64,000 bases of DNA from Melastoma dodecandrum (lineage: Eukaryota > Streptophyta > Magnoliopsida > Myrtales > Melastomataceae), in NCBI GenBank assembly GCA_029817715.1, contig JARUPY010000097.1, positions 1-64,000 on the forward strand. The letters run 5' to 3'. Of this stretch, positions 50,381 to 62,760 are shown piece by piece. Numbering within the stretch: position 1 is the first letter of the stretch; each line of letters starts with the position of its first letter. The notes beneath the pieces were generated by a model that saw only the letters and a program-made list of their open reading frames with translations, ran no database searches and was not told where the DNA came from. Both the position numbers and the translations under genes were made by a program.

Positions 50381-51983
50381 ATGGAGCACCTCTACCTCAC
50401 CCTCCTCCTCCTCTTCGTCTCCGCGGTTGCCGCCTCAATGTTCATCTTGTTCTACAAGCACCGGTCCAGTTACACATCCCCGAACCTCCCCCCTGGCGGC
50501 ATCGGCTACCCTGTGGTAGGCGAGACCCTCTCGTTTCTCTCCACCGGCTGGAAGGGCCACCCGGAGAGGTTCGTCTTCGACAGGATCAGCCGCTACTCTT
50601 CCCTGGTCTTCAAGACCTGCATCCTTGGGGAACCAGCGGCTGTGTTCTGTGGCTCTGCCGGGAACAAGTTCCTGTTCTCGAATGAGAACAAGCATGTAGT
50701 TGCGTGGTGGCCGAACTCTGTCAACAAGGTGTTCCCCTCATCCACTCAGACATCGTCCAAGGAGGAGGCTATTAAGATGAGGAAGATGCTCCCCCAGTTC
50801 TTCAAGCCGGAGGCGCTCCAGCGGTACATCGGGATGATGGACGAGATTGCCCACAGGCACTTTGCAATGGGGTGGGAGGGGAAAGGCCAGGTGACAGTGT
50901 TCCCCCTCGCGAAAAGCTACACGTTCTGGCTCGCCAGCAAGGTTTTCATCAGCGTGGAGGACCCCGAGCACGTGGAGAGGCTTGGGAAACCATTCCACCT
51001 CATCGCCTCTGGGATCATCTCCATCCCCATCGACCTCCCCGGCACTCCCTTCAACCGTGCCATCAAGGCTTCCAACTTCATAAGGAAGGAGCTCGGGTTG
51101 ATCATCAAGCAGAGGAAGATCGACCTGGCCGAGGGGAGAGCGTCGGCCACACAGGACATACTGTCCCACATGCTCCTCGCGACGGACGAAGATGGGAAGC
51201 ACATGAAGGAGATGGACATCGCCGACAAGATCCTTGGCCTGCTTATCGGTGGCCACGATACGGCCAGTGCAGCTTGCACCTTCATCGTCAAGTATCTCGC
51301 CGAGCTTCCCGAAATCTACGAACGAGTCTATGAAGGTAGGCCGTTACCTCTTTTCCTCATCACCCATCCCCTTCAAAATGATTATAATCATTAAAAAACG
51401 GTGATCTTTCGTGGAATCAGAGCAAATGGCGATCGCTCAATCGAAAGCCCCAGGGGAGTTGCTGAACTGGGCTGACATCCAGAAGATGAGGTACTCGTGG
51501 AACGTAGCATGCGAGGTGATGAGGCTAGCATCTCCACTCCAAGGCGCGTTCCGTGAAGCACTTCACGATTTCTCCTTCAACGGTTTCACGATCCCGAAAG
51601 GCTGGAAGGTTTGGGACCGCTCCCTTGCAAATCAACAACTCATTAAAACAAGGCCAGGGTACATAAAAACTCAATGCTTCTCTTTGCAGATATATTGGAG
51701 CACGAACTCCACCCACAAGAGCGCGGAGTACTTCCCAGAGCCGGAGAAGTTCGACCCGTCAAGGTTCGAAGGGAACGGTCCGGCCCCTTACACTTATGTC
51801 CCGTTCGGGGGAGGGCCGAGGATGTGCCCGGGGAAAGAGTACGCGAGGCTGGAGATCCTGGTGTTCATGCACAACCTGATGAAGAGGTTCAGGTGGGAGA
51901 AACTGATACCGGACGAGAAGATCGTGGTCAACCCGATGCCGATGCCGGCCAAGGGACTCCCAGTTCGTCTCTACGCCCACTGA
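50381..51983 (+). CDS. CYP716A: Cytochrome P450 of the CYP716A family (triterpene C-28 oxidase type)
   Basis: CYP716A enzymes are ER-bound P450s that often oxidise C-28 of lupeol and amyrins in steps to the acids. Three exons (50381-51335, 51421-51608, 51690-51983) splice in phase to 478 residues, the family's usual length. Features in order: N-terminal membrane anchor (residues ~4-24), Pro-rich hinge [15 protein letters not shown]-helix GGHDTAS (290-296), ExxR E350-R353, and heme loop [12 protein letters not shown] with Cys 427. The start follows a clear TATA box. Intron 2 (51609-51689) is 81 bp and has no in-frame stop, so retention would only insert 27 residues before [10 protein letters not shown]. 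The gene is divergent from the lupeol-synthase-type cyclase, and decayed relatives lie at 26390 and 27052. No lesions are seen. Exact substrate and regiochemistry cannot be read from sequence. Confidence 0.95.
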
Positions 51984-53345
51984 TTAATCATAGCGTGCCA
52001 CTCCCTTCCCTTGCCTTCCCTGTGATATTATTACACACTAAAAAAATAAGGATTTTCATCAGTAAATTTAAGTTTACTCTTCTTCGTCCTTTTGGGTCCA
52101 AATCCCAAATATACCTTGTTGAATTGTTGAAGCTTGCTACTGTTGGGAATGAAACGAAACGTAGTATTTCCTCGTCAATATTGTGTAAAAGATACATCCC
52201 TCGGACAAAATATACACACGTATCAGGGCTAAAGAAAGAGTAATCATGTGATTTTCTATAAACATAATTAAATGAATTCAATGGGTAGATGGTGGGGGCG
52301 GTAACTGTGGTTGGTACCCTTTCTTTTTTTTTTTTTTTGGCTGACAAATCAACAAGGAATAATAATTTCAGACCCGCCAATGTCGGGATAATGACGACGA
52401 CGACGATGATAGTGATAAATAATTAAATGGATCTTGTTGACAATTGGTTGGGGTGAAGAAGGAACGCAACGCGAGGAATTTATTGTTAATATATAAGAAT
52501 AGATCGTATTAAACGGTGAGTAAATATCCCCCAGCTAGCTGTTAGTCCAAAAGAAGGGAATCAATGTGAAGAGGGTTTTTTTATTATTTTTACAAATGGC
52601 AGGGGGGAAGAAACCTCATCGACAACTAACGTTACACCCGAACGAACAACTAGAATTGACATGTCGACTCCAACCCCTCACTCTCTACAAGACCTTTAGA
52701 AAAAAAATGAAAATTTCTCCCATCTTCCCTTGGTGGCTTTTACACAGGATTATATCCCTTTTCGTGTATTTGTTGAGAGATTCAACCAATGCCACGCCCA
52801 TTACTCCATCTCCTGACAGTGTTGGGCCAAAGGAGTAGTTATGTTATGACTTGCTCGTGCTCATTCAAATCCTCTTACATTAGTAGTAGTGAAAGTCTAA
52901 TGTCCCTCGAGGGCCTCGTGGTCCATGTGGATTTGTGCCCCCACTCTAAAACTATTATCATTGACTTGGTTAATCATTAGGTTAATTCTCTTACGCGGCT
53001 CTCATCAGCAATGATTATTAGCAACATTATTAAGATTTGAGAATGTCTCATGTCCAATTCCCACGTCCTTTGATGATGGGACACTTTTTTTTAGCAATGG
53101 TAGTGGTGGTGATGGTGATGAGGTGGTATTGTCATGACATGATAGCAGCCGTCTGCCATGGAATGGAATGTGGAGAAATGAAAAGTCAAACTAACTCTTT
53201 TAACCGTAATTAAATGAACTAAACATAATTATACGTGACTCGACCATAAATTTTTTAGTTTGTATCCCCCACTTACATATTACGTACTCATTCGTGCTCT
53301 ATTAGGAAATTTGAAAGGAGAAAATGAAGCGTCTCGGGTTGGGTT
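51984..53345. other. CYP716A 3' flank and gene-free spacer
   Basis: No gene is supported. It contains the presumed 3' untranslated region, T-runs and GAT/GGT short repeats (about 52390-52410, 53098-53125). Confidence 0.4.
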
Positions 53346-54300
53346 AGGGATGGCAAAACAGGTAGACGGATCGTGTTCGTGTCCAGACACGACACGAAAT
53401 ACGTCGATCCAAATACGATCCGTTAAGAATTTCGTGTTATCAAAGTAAATTCAAACACGAACCTTTTTGTAATGGGTAGACACGAAACGATCCGTTAGAC
53501 ACAAAATAATTTAGTATAAAATAGATATAATATCTGAATTATATAATAATTCAACGAGAAAAAACTAGAACAAATCCATGAAAATCCCTCGATAAAATTA
53601 TGAAAATGAATATTTTGGTGTTCAAATTAATATAACAAAAATAACTTTGAATGTATATTATGATCGTGCACTTGTAGACGGATTTCCACTTCCAGCAAAA
53701 AATTCGTGCTCATATATTACAAAATAAAATTATAAAAATAATCATCACATAAAGAACTTATCTAATCAATATTTGTTGAACCTTTAGATTGAGGAATGTC
53801 TTCATTATCTACATATAACCTAACAATATTTTCCGTAAGTTCATCAAGTTGTAGATGTTCGACATGTGCAGTTTATGAAATAAGAAATAAACGTACGATT
53901 GAAACAAACTATGATGTATTTATTCCATTTGAGTGAGAGTATCTATTTTGTGATCTATTAATTAAAAATTAAATATTTTGGCCAAAATAAATGTTCCCTT
54001 CCAATTTATAATCCAACTTTTAGAACAAAGAAGTGGATGACTTTAGATTTGGGAAGACGAAAACCTAGTATTTGGGGAAGGAAAATACCTAACGTGGGAT
54101 ACATTTTAATTGGCATATGTTGAAAAACCTTTTTATTAAAAATAGTCTAGCGGGTCTTAACGAATAGTAACGGGAAAGAGGCACATGACCCAAAACAAAT
54201 CTGTTATCACATCAGGCAAAACGGGCTGACACGATAACGATACAAACCCATTAAAGTTAAATTCATACAATAAAATTAAGGATTGTGTTTGTGTCATGTC
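53346..54300. mobile_element. Possible hAT-like non-autonomous element
   Basis: The left end starts GGGATGGCAAAACAGG with repeated GACACGA and GATCCGTTA motifs. The right end carries GGCAAAACGGGCTGACACGA and GGGTCATG-type sequence in the other sense. The middle is AT-rich without coding capacity. Such GGCAAAACGGG ends occur in plant hAT-type elements. Boundaries and target duplication are not resolved. Confidence 0.35.
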
Positions 54301-55469
54301 CAAAATTGGGACCCCTTAAGTTGAGTAGATGGATTTTCGTCTTAAAACAGAAACTAGAATACTTCTATCTTTTTACAGGAAACAAAAACTCGAATACACT
54401 CGTGGGGTTATTTGATCTGATGGAATCTGGAATTGAATGAAATGGAAGTCCGAAGAAATTTCATTCCATCCGAATGCATGAACGAATCCAAGCATTCATT
54501 CGTTTCAATTGGTCTTAATTCTTACGGAATATAATCTTCTTTCCATTCTATCTCATCCATCTTCCGCGAACTAAATACACCCTTAAATCGTCTCTAATTG
54601 GCCCTCAACAAAACTTATTAGTATAATAAATAATAGAATGGGGGATGATTGAGCCATGTGCCTTTAGAAAAGGGTAGAGAGAGAGAGCCAACACCGTTTA
54701 CCATCCACTTCGCCTGGTCCATTGCTCCGAGGATGAGAGGGGCGATCCGAATTTACATATATATTCCCTGTATTCACGGGTCAAACAATTAAGAACCAAA
54801 AAAAAAAAAAAAAAGAGTCGATGAAAGCGGATTAAAATATAAATCAAGCGTGACATGTCGTTAAATTAAATAATATAAAATATCCAAACATCATTTAGAA
54901 AACTTAGGTGGATATTAAACAAATCTCTATTTCTTCACATTAATTTTTCCCTTCTTTTTACGATATTATAAACCTCTAAAAATTAAATTAATATCCGGAA
55001 TTAACACTACGGTCAATTTAAGGCACTCTCCTCTCTATGGACTTCTTTTTAACATGGCTGGCCTTTCTTGACACTTAAACCCCAATTTTATTAAACTTCC
55101 CAATGTCTCGACTCTCAATTACCACTCGGTAATACTTTATGTTATATTTTATATTACATAGAAATATGAAATGTCGTAGCACTTCAATTGTGTGTATACA
55201 AATCCCTTAGTCACAACCCATTCACTTGCAAAAGTGAGTACAGAATCTTGGTTGAAAGCTTCAGCGCTTTCTGTGACTCAGTAGTGGGTTGCGCTTTCTG
55301 TGGATCTGGGATCAGGCTCAATGACGTTATCCTCCACGTGTTTAGACGTCTTCTAATGGGCTTCTCTTTTTGTATTTTCAATATAACCCGTAAAACAAAA
55401 ATATCGTCTATAGGAGGTTACCAGTCCCTCACCCCTTGCGCCTGCTACAGACTCCTTCTCTTATACTTG
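54301..55469. other. AT-rich spacer
   Basis: No gene is supported. An ORF at 55188-55787 overlaps repeat sequence and has no family features. Confidence 0.35.
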
Positions 55470-55800
55470 TTATACGCTGACTCGCCAGCCAACAACTTTC
55501 TCCCAGGTCCCGCTGCACGCAGCCCGACGTTACGGACAACTTTCCGGCCAAGTCCTTCATATCCGCAGTCACCGATACCAACGGAGTGGCTTCATCAAGG
55601 TACACCTACTGCAAACAAAACAAACAAACAAGATAACCACCTACATAAGGTTGTTAGTCCCGGATCGCTTACGCCAGCAACGGACGCCTTCGCTCTGAAC
55701 AACTATGTACGCCGAGTCGCCAACCAACAACCCTTCTCCCCAGGCCCTGTTGCACGCAGTCCGACGTCGAGTCCCTCGGATCTGTAACCATCAGCGTCTA
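55470..55800. repeat. Imperfect direct repeat, period about 230 bp
   Basis: A segment with TACGC-GA-TCGCCA-CCAACAAC, CTTCTCCC-AGG and GCACGCAG-CCGACGT occurs at about 55474-55535 and again at 55705-55765. A shared downstream GAGTGGCTTCATCAA/GAGCGGCTTCATCGA follows in each. The origin is unknown and could be LTR-related. Confidence 0.6.
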
Positions 55801-56679
55801 TGGAGCGGCTTCATCGACGTTGAACTTACTGTAGTTACCTCCAGTGAGAGCGCTCGCCTGGGAACTCCATCCTGCACACTCCACACACACGTTAAACACC
55901 ACAATAATGCTGCAAGAGTGCCAAGACTTACCACGGTCTGGTTTTCACTTGAAAGCTCTCGGCATTATTTTTATATTTTCATTTTAAAACTAGCTCCAAC
56001 TTATTGTTATTAAGGAATTTTATTTTATTAAAAATAAAATACGACTAGATGCATTCTCATAATGCATGAATCAATTGGGAACAATCTCTAACTGATCTAA
56101 TATCAATCGGATTCTCCAATCCCAAGATAACATATTATAGAAGGTTGGGGACTGATTGGATTAACGACTTTCTATCGTTGAAAGGAAATAATAGTTAATT
56201 TTCAACTTGAGAAATCATATCATTAAATAGTGCATATATCCATTATGGACTATCCAAAACTGATTTAACGTCAATTGCATATTTCAATCCAAAGATAGAA
56301 CGGAGGTTTGGTCTAGTCAGATTATCGACCTCCTATTGTTGGAAATACTTGATGATTTAATTCCAAAATAGATTTATTCATTTTAGACAAGTTAAATATT
56401 GAATCTAGACGTAATGCATACGATTATTGGATATTTCTTATTAACATTTTATCCTCACATAAGGTTAATAAGAAATTCCCATATTTAATAATATAATTAT
56501 CGAAAATCAGAAAATTATATTATTTTCAACTTTTTATGATTTGTCTTATCGAATAATAAGTTAATATTAATTCAAATAATATTTCGAGGAATATGCTTCA
56601 TTTAGATTAACAAGATAATTAAAAACTAATTAATTATTAAAATATCTAATTATAGCAATATTTTTAATCATATAGTTTG
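55801..56679. other. AT-rich spacer
   Basis: No gene is seen. Pairs of similar sentences such as CTAACTGATCTAATATCAAT and CAAAACTGATTTAACGTCAAT suggest diverged tandem sequence. Confidence 0.35.
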
Positions 56680-59600
56680 ATATGAAATGATCATTAAAAG
56701 ATGTAGAAATTTTTTGTGATATATTTTTTTTAATTTTAGGAAGTATATCTTAGTTATAAAAGGTTACTGTCGTCAAGCTTCTGAAGATTAGATGAACCTA
56801 CTGTGGAGTTGTTGCACATACTAGGAGATATTTGAGTGGATTTAAAGTGTTTTGCGAAAAAAGTGTTTCCTTCTAATTCTCATATTTATATACCGAAATG
56901 GTTACATGCTCCTCTATTTCAGGGAGGAGTATAACAATCTAGACTCGACAACAGAGAGTGTCATTACACTTAACCTATCATATAGGAAAAATGTCCTTAT
57001 TATTTGCCTTCATTTTCCAAGATGGTTTATGTATCCACCTTCAAGTGGGGTTCATGAATTTTCATTTCCTTGAAGATCAACTTTCTTCAATGTGATTGGG
57101 ATCACAAATTACCATTTTCAACACTCCCCTTAATTTGTGATCTTCAAGTAGTCTTTGAAAGTTTCAAACTTCTAGAAAGGTGCCGCCTTAGATAGACATC
57201 TGCTGGTTGATCATGGGTGCTGATAAACTCTAGAAGAATATCTTCTCTGATGAAATGATGACGAAGTTCTATGTGCTTCGACCTTACATGAAAGACCGAA
57301 TTCTTGGTAATCACAATTGCAGATTGGTTGTCACATATGATTATTGCAGGCTCGTCCACCTTTTGTTGTAGCTTGAGGAGCAACCTTGTAAGCTATCAAA
57401 CTTCTCTTGCTGCCTCATTTGTTGTGGTATTGCATATGAGAGAGCAATGATGGTTTGGTTATTTGAACTCCATGAAATGAACTTTCTTCTGGTCTTCCTT
57501 ATGCATAGCCTCTACCTTTGCTATGAGACCTGCCGCTATATTCTCTACTATAAAACCGTTTGTTATTTTCAGAATGTTTTTGTTTCTTTCAAAAACGTTT
57601 AGCTTTGCTTAAAATACTTGCTTCACTATGGATTATGTGCATGAATATAACATACATTTATGGTTGTTTATTATTTACGGAACATGGAAACCACGTGGAG
57701 AGAATTAAGAAAGCGTGTTGAATTTATAATCGAATTGAACACCCTTGTACACATTATGTGAGATGGACCTAGATTGACACACGAACTGAAAATTTACACA
57801 GTCCGTTGAATGTTAATATACGTTTCCCATCGTAGTGTATACCTAGGAAGTCCCTTCCATACATGCATGAGTCCCCCATCACAAGCGTACGCGTTAGGCA
57901 GGTACATGATTCGTACAAGTCTTACAAAACCCATAAGTATTACTTCCTTACAAGTTATAATTATTACTTTCATGGGAGTTTGAGGATACGACACGGCGGA
58001 CGATTAGCCAATCTCGATGTCAACAGCCAAGCTCAACACATCCAAGGAGTCCTTGAAGACAATGAGCAAGACAAGATGGCACGTCATGAACTGAGATAGA
58101 AATGCTTCACTCGAGTACACCAACCAATGGAACCCACTTACTATATGTCATCCCGTCATGTTATGAATTGTTGGATTGTGAATTTGTGGGCACAATATTA
58201 TTGTCCGTGGTAGGTTTGCTTTCCCATCCATTTTATTATGTGAGATTGTGAATATTGTTTGAGGATAATTCTTATAAATTGACCTGATTCCTAGTCTAAC
58301 GCCCAGATGGGCCCTAAGCCCCTATAATGAAATTTTTTCGACGCGATTCGCCATTGCGTTTATAAAATTTTAATATATTGGAATCCCCAAATCTGAATTG
58401 ATTTTTCGACTTATACCACTATTTTGAAATTAATTCGATGACAACTCTATCAAAGTTTCTCAAGGTAACAAACATGTTTTCGATACAAACTCATTCCTAG
58501 GGTAGTGCACGCACGAGCCTCACCCAATTCTTCTTGATTCTTTCTTCTTCGAGCTCTTTTCCCGCTTTTCGTGCATTGCCTTTGACTCTCCTTGGGAGTT
58601 GCAGATGATGGAAGGTTACCTTGAGTATGCTCAATTATGAAGAATGAGGGATCAACCTCCACAATTCATCGATGTTCGATCAGAAGAATCGATCGAACGA
58701 CATTAGTGTGCGAATTCGAGCCCCGCTGCTATTCACACTCTAGTACAACCACAAATATGTCATTTATGGTGCAACATCTTTTTGCTCCTACTCAGATATG
58801 TCTATAGCAAGCGATCACGTCACTATACCATGATGAGATTGGCCTCCCACAGGGATTAGATTGTGTCATTTCTTTGCTTCTATCTATATGCAATTTATCT
58901 AGCACGTCAGACTCCTTAATGAGTAGTTTATTACATGAGCAAACACCAATGTCATCCAAGTCCATCGATATGAGCTTGTGATCTGGAACACAAATATCTC
59001 ACGGTTATAAGATTGTTGTAGACTAGTCCACCTTTTGTTGTAGCTCAAGAAGTAACCTTCTAAGCTTGACACAACAGTGATTTGTTTATTTGAACTCCAT
59101 GAAATGACTTTCTTCCGGTCGTCATTCTACATAGCCTCTACCTCTACCACGAGACCTATCGCTACATCTTCTACTGTAAGACCTTCTGTTATTTCCTGAA
59201 TTTTCTTGAATTGTTCAGAAACTTTTAGCTTTGCTTAAAATACTGCTCCAGGGGGTTATGTACTTATTGATCTACTTCTCACGAACTGCTAGAGAACCCG
59301 CTTCTACACTCTAATACCAAACTTGTTGAGGGTTATTTGTGCAAGGATGGGAATTATTTGTGCAAAGATGGGACATGAAAGGGAAATGTGTGAACATAAC
59401 GTAGGTTCTTTATTGCTGACCACCTTCTGAAGAGTAGCTGAACATTATGTTCAACCGTTGCACCTCCTAGTGTTGGATATTTGAGTGGAGTTAAAGTGTT
59501 CTGGCTACGAAACTGGTTTCTTCTTATTGTATTGTTTATATACGGAAATGGTTATACACTTCTCTATTTAGGAAGGAGTAAAACGATCTAAACTCAACCA

Positions 59601-59772
59601 CAAAAGTTGTCCTAATACATATAACCTTTCACATATGAAAGATCACCTTATTAAATGCCTTCATTTTCTAAGATGGTTCATGCACTTTGCTTCAAGGAGG
59701 GTTTATGAATCTTCATTTCCTATATGATCAACCTTCTTTAATGTTCTCGGGATAATGAAGTACCCTTTTCAA
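56680..59772 (-). mobile_element. Degenerate Ty1/Copia element
   Basis: Two diverged LTR-like copies share ATATTTGAGTGGA, TATATACCGAAATGG/TATATACGGAAATGG and GGAGGAGTA/GGAAGGAGTA. The 3' copy ends at 57123 (left end near 56680 uncertain), and the 5' copy is 59324-59772. On the minus strand, TTTGGTATTAGAG follows the 5' LTR end (CTCAACA) and resembles the initiator-Met PBS TGGTATCAGAGC. A purine tract AATTAAGGGGAG precedes the 3' LTR. Inside, RNase H sequence (57383-57144, CDNQSAIVITKNSVFHVRSKH) adjoins a gag-like segment that occurs twice (about 57345-57600 and 59030-59250). The element is thus heavily deleted and rearranged. Confidence 0.7.
57144..57383 (-). pseudogene. Copia RNase H C-terminus
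   Basis: Encodes VDEPAIIICDNQSAI, RSKHIELRHHFIRE and LLEFISTHDQPADVY, the characteristic end of a Copia polyprotein. Confidence 0.85.
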
Positions 59773-62110
59773 CTTAGCTAAACGTATGCAGAATGAATTC
59801 AACTCTTCTGTAAAAGCTATAAGGACAGATCTTGGTACATAATTTGAAAACCATGATTTTGAAACCTTCTATAACAAATATGGTGTTGATCACACTTTTT
59901 CTGCTCCCTATACTCCTCAACAAAATGGTGTTGTAGAGAGAAAAAACAGAACTCTAATAGACATGGCAATGACTATGATCTGTGAGAGTAAGGTTCCACA
60001 GAACCTTTGGACAGAAGCTGTAAATACCGCATGCTACATATCCAATAGGGTACTTATTAAACCCAAGTTGGATAAAACTCCCTATGAACTTCTCTAGGAG
60101 AGGAGACGAACATTTCATACTTTCATCCTTTTGGAAGTGTCTACTATATATTGAGACCTTCTAAGGATAATCTGGGAAAGTTTGATGCTAAGTCGGATGA
60201 ATGAATCTTTCTAGGATACTCATTGACTAGTAAAGCTTATAGAGTCCTGAATAAAATGACATAAAAAATTGAAGAGTGTATCAACGTTAAATTTCATGAC
60301 TCATTCAACAAAAAAAAAGATACTGCAGAACCTGTAGTGTCTCTGGAACCCGCATAAGATATAGTCTATGCAGATAAACCTTCAGTAGAAGGTAGTAACG
60401 ACAAACGTACTTTTGCCCCAAATTTCAGCAATGAATTTGAGGGATTTAACATTGAGCAGTTTAGAGAGGCTTCTACCTCTAATATGGACAATCAAGATTT
60501 AGAATTAAATGTTCCACCCTTATATAAACGACATCATCCTATTGACCATGTTATAGGAGACATCAACAGAGGCATTCAGACGCGACGTTTTGTTAATGAT
60601 TTCTACTAATATTTTGCGTTCTTATCTCCAATCGAGCCAGATGGCATTGATGAAGAAGCTCCTAATGATTCAAATTGGATTCTTACAATGCAAGAAGAGC
60701 TAAATTAGTTTGAGAGAAACAAAGTGTGGACACTTGTCCCACGTTCTGATGACCGTTCCGCGACCGGAACAAAATGGGTCTTCGGAAACAAGCTAAATGA
60801 GCCAGGCGATGTTGTTCGAAACAAAGCAATTTACTCATTGCGAAAGGATATTCCCAAGAATAGGGAATAAACTTCGACGAGACTTTTGTCCTGTAGCACG
60901 TCTAGAGGCTATAAGGCTTCTACTAGCCCATGCCTTCTACAACAACTTTAAGTTGTATCAAATGGATGTGAAGCGTGCATTCCTTAATAGTGAAATTAAG
61001 GAGGACATATACATTGAGCAACCTCCTGGATTCGAGGATCTAAAGCATAGAAAACACGTCTATAAGCTCTAAAAGGCATTATATGAGCTTAAACAAGCAC
61101 TAAGAGCCTGGTATGAGAAGCTCAGCTCCTTTCTGCTAGAAAAGGGATACATAAGAGGTCGAGTAGATACTACACTCTTCCTCAAAAACAAAAACAAACA
61201 TCTTATGATGGTCCAAATTTATGTTGATGAAAAAATCTTCAGATCAACTGATGATAAGCTCTGCAAAGAGTTTGCAAAACTCATGACAAGTGAGTTCAAA
61301 ATGCATTATGGGAGAACTTACATTCTTTCTCAGATTGCAAATTCAGCAAACTACAGAAGGTACCTTTCTACATCAAGAAAAGTACACTAAACAGCTTCTA
61401 AAACGATTTGCCCTAGATGGCACAAAACCCCTGTCGATTCCTATAGCGACAAGCACTAGGATAGACAAAGATGAAAATGGTTTTGAAGTGGATAGTAAGC
61501 TCTACATGAGCATGATTGGCTCCCTTCTGTACCTTACAGCTTCAAGACTCAACATATAGTTTAGCGTATGTCTCTGTGCAAGATTTCAATCTGCACCTAA
61601 AGAGTCTCATATGACTGCGGTCAAGAGAATCTTCAAATACTTGCAAGGTTCTGCAAACCTCGGATTGTGGTATCCCAAAGGATCAGATTTTGACATCATT
61701 GGATACTCGGATGCCGACTTTTCAGGCTGCAAGATTGACAAAAAATGTACTAGAGGTACTTGTCAACTCATGGAAAATATGTTGATATCATGGTTCTCTA
61801 AAAAGCAAACTTCGGTTGCTTTATCAACTATGAAGATGAGTATGTAGCAGCTGCAAGTTGCTATGATCCGGTTGTATGGATGAAACAACAATTTGAGGAC
61901 TACAACCTTGAGTTTGTTAAAATCCCGATCAAGTGTGATAATACGAGCGCAATCAAATTGGCTCATAACCCCGTTTATCACTCTAGATAAAAAACATATC
62001 GAACTCAGACAACATCCTAAGGGATAATGTGCAAAAATGTTCTGTATGTATTGAATACATTAATACAGAACGACAACTGGCGTACATCTTCACTAAGCCA
62101 CTAGATAAAG
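59773..62110 (+). mobile_element. Sirevirus-like Ty1/Copia pol (integrase, RT, RNase H), degenerate
   Basis: The plus strand encodes in order the integrase core end (TFSAPYTPQQNGVVERKNRT), a spacer, RT (FCPVARLEAIRLLLAHA, QMDVKRAFLNSEIKEDIYIE, an altered IYVDEKIF for YVDDIIF) and RNase H (GYSDADFSGCKIDKKCTRGT, CDNTSAIKLAHNPVYHSR). Many in-frame stops and frame changes are present. Gag, protease and the 5' end are missing, cut off at the Copia element to the left. The sequence style and the ORF after pol fit Sireviruses (SIRE1/Maximus). Confidence 0.9.
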
Positions 62111-62760
62111 ATTAATTTGACTTTATCATGAGCGAGTTGGGAACATGTCACCCAAAAGCTAAGGCATTGTGCCATCACTGACACAAACCTATGTGCAGAA
62201 AGTTGACCTTCTGTAACATAAAACCAAGTTTGAGAAATTAACTCAAACACCAACTGTCTAAGATGGGACGCCCTTGTATCTCACCTTAGAACAGATAGCT
62301 ATGTGCAGAAGCTTGGTGCAAAAGCTGAACTTCTGCAGCTCAACGTTCTGCTCAGGTGAAAACTTACGATTACGTAATTAAGGGAACTAATGTTTCTGAA
62401 CTTAATTATCAAAACAAACTGTACAGAAGCTTCGATGTAAAAGGTTGACCTTCTACAGTCTTAAATGACTGGTTTATATTCAAAAATTATCTTAAGTCAA
62501 ACGGTAACAAAATATGTGAAGATTTTCCTCTTTCCCCCAACGGTTAGATTATCTAATCCGTAGAAGATCCGTTAGGATCTGAACAATTTCTGGTCTACCT
62601 ATATATTGGAGAATATTTTCTTAGCAAATTTACCTTCTACGATTTCATTCTTAAATCCCAATCGCCTTCTCCTCTCTCTTTCACAGCCTCACACTTCTCT
62701 TCATCCTTCTAAAATTATAAATTATCTTTCTTCTCTCAACTGTTCTCTAAAAATTCTCCA
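62111..62760. other. Spacer between Copia pol and the env-like ORF
   Basis: No ORF is seen. A motif like AGAAGCTT-GTGCAAAAG-TTGACCTTCTGCAG recurs about three times (near 62200, 62310 and 62425), a diverged tandem repeat. Confidence 0.45.

Noticed and set aside
50872..51333. Second-frame ORFs over CYP716A
   Set aside because: Shadows of the GC-rich P450 exon in other frames and on the other strand.
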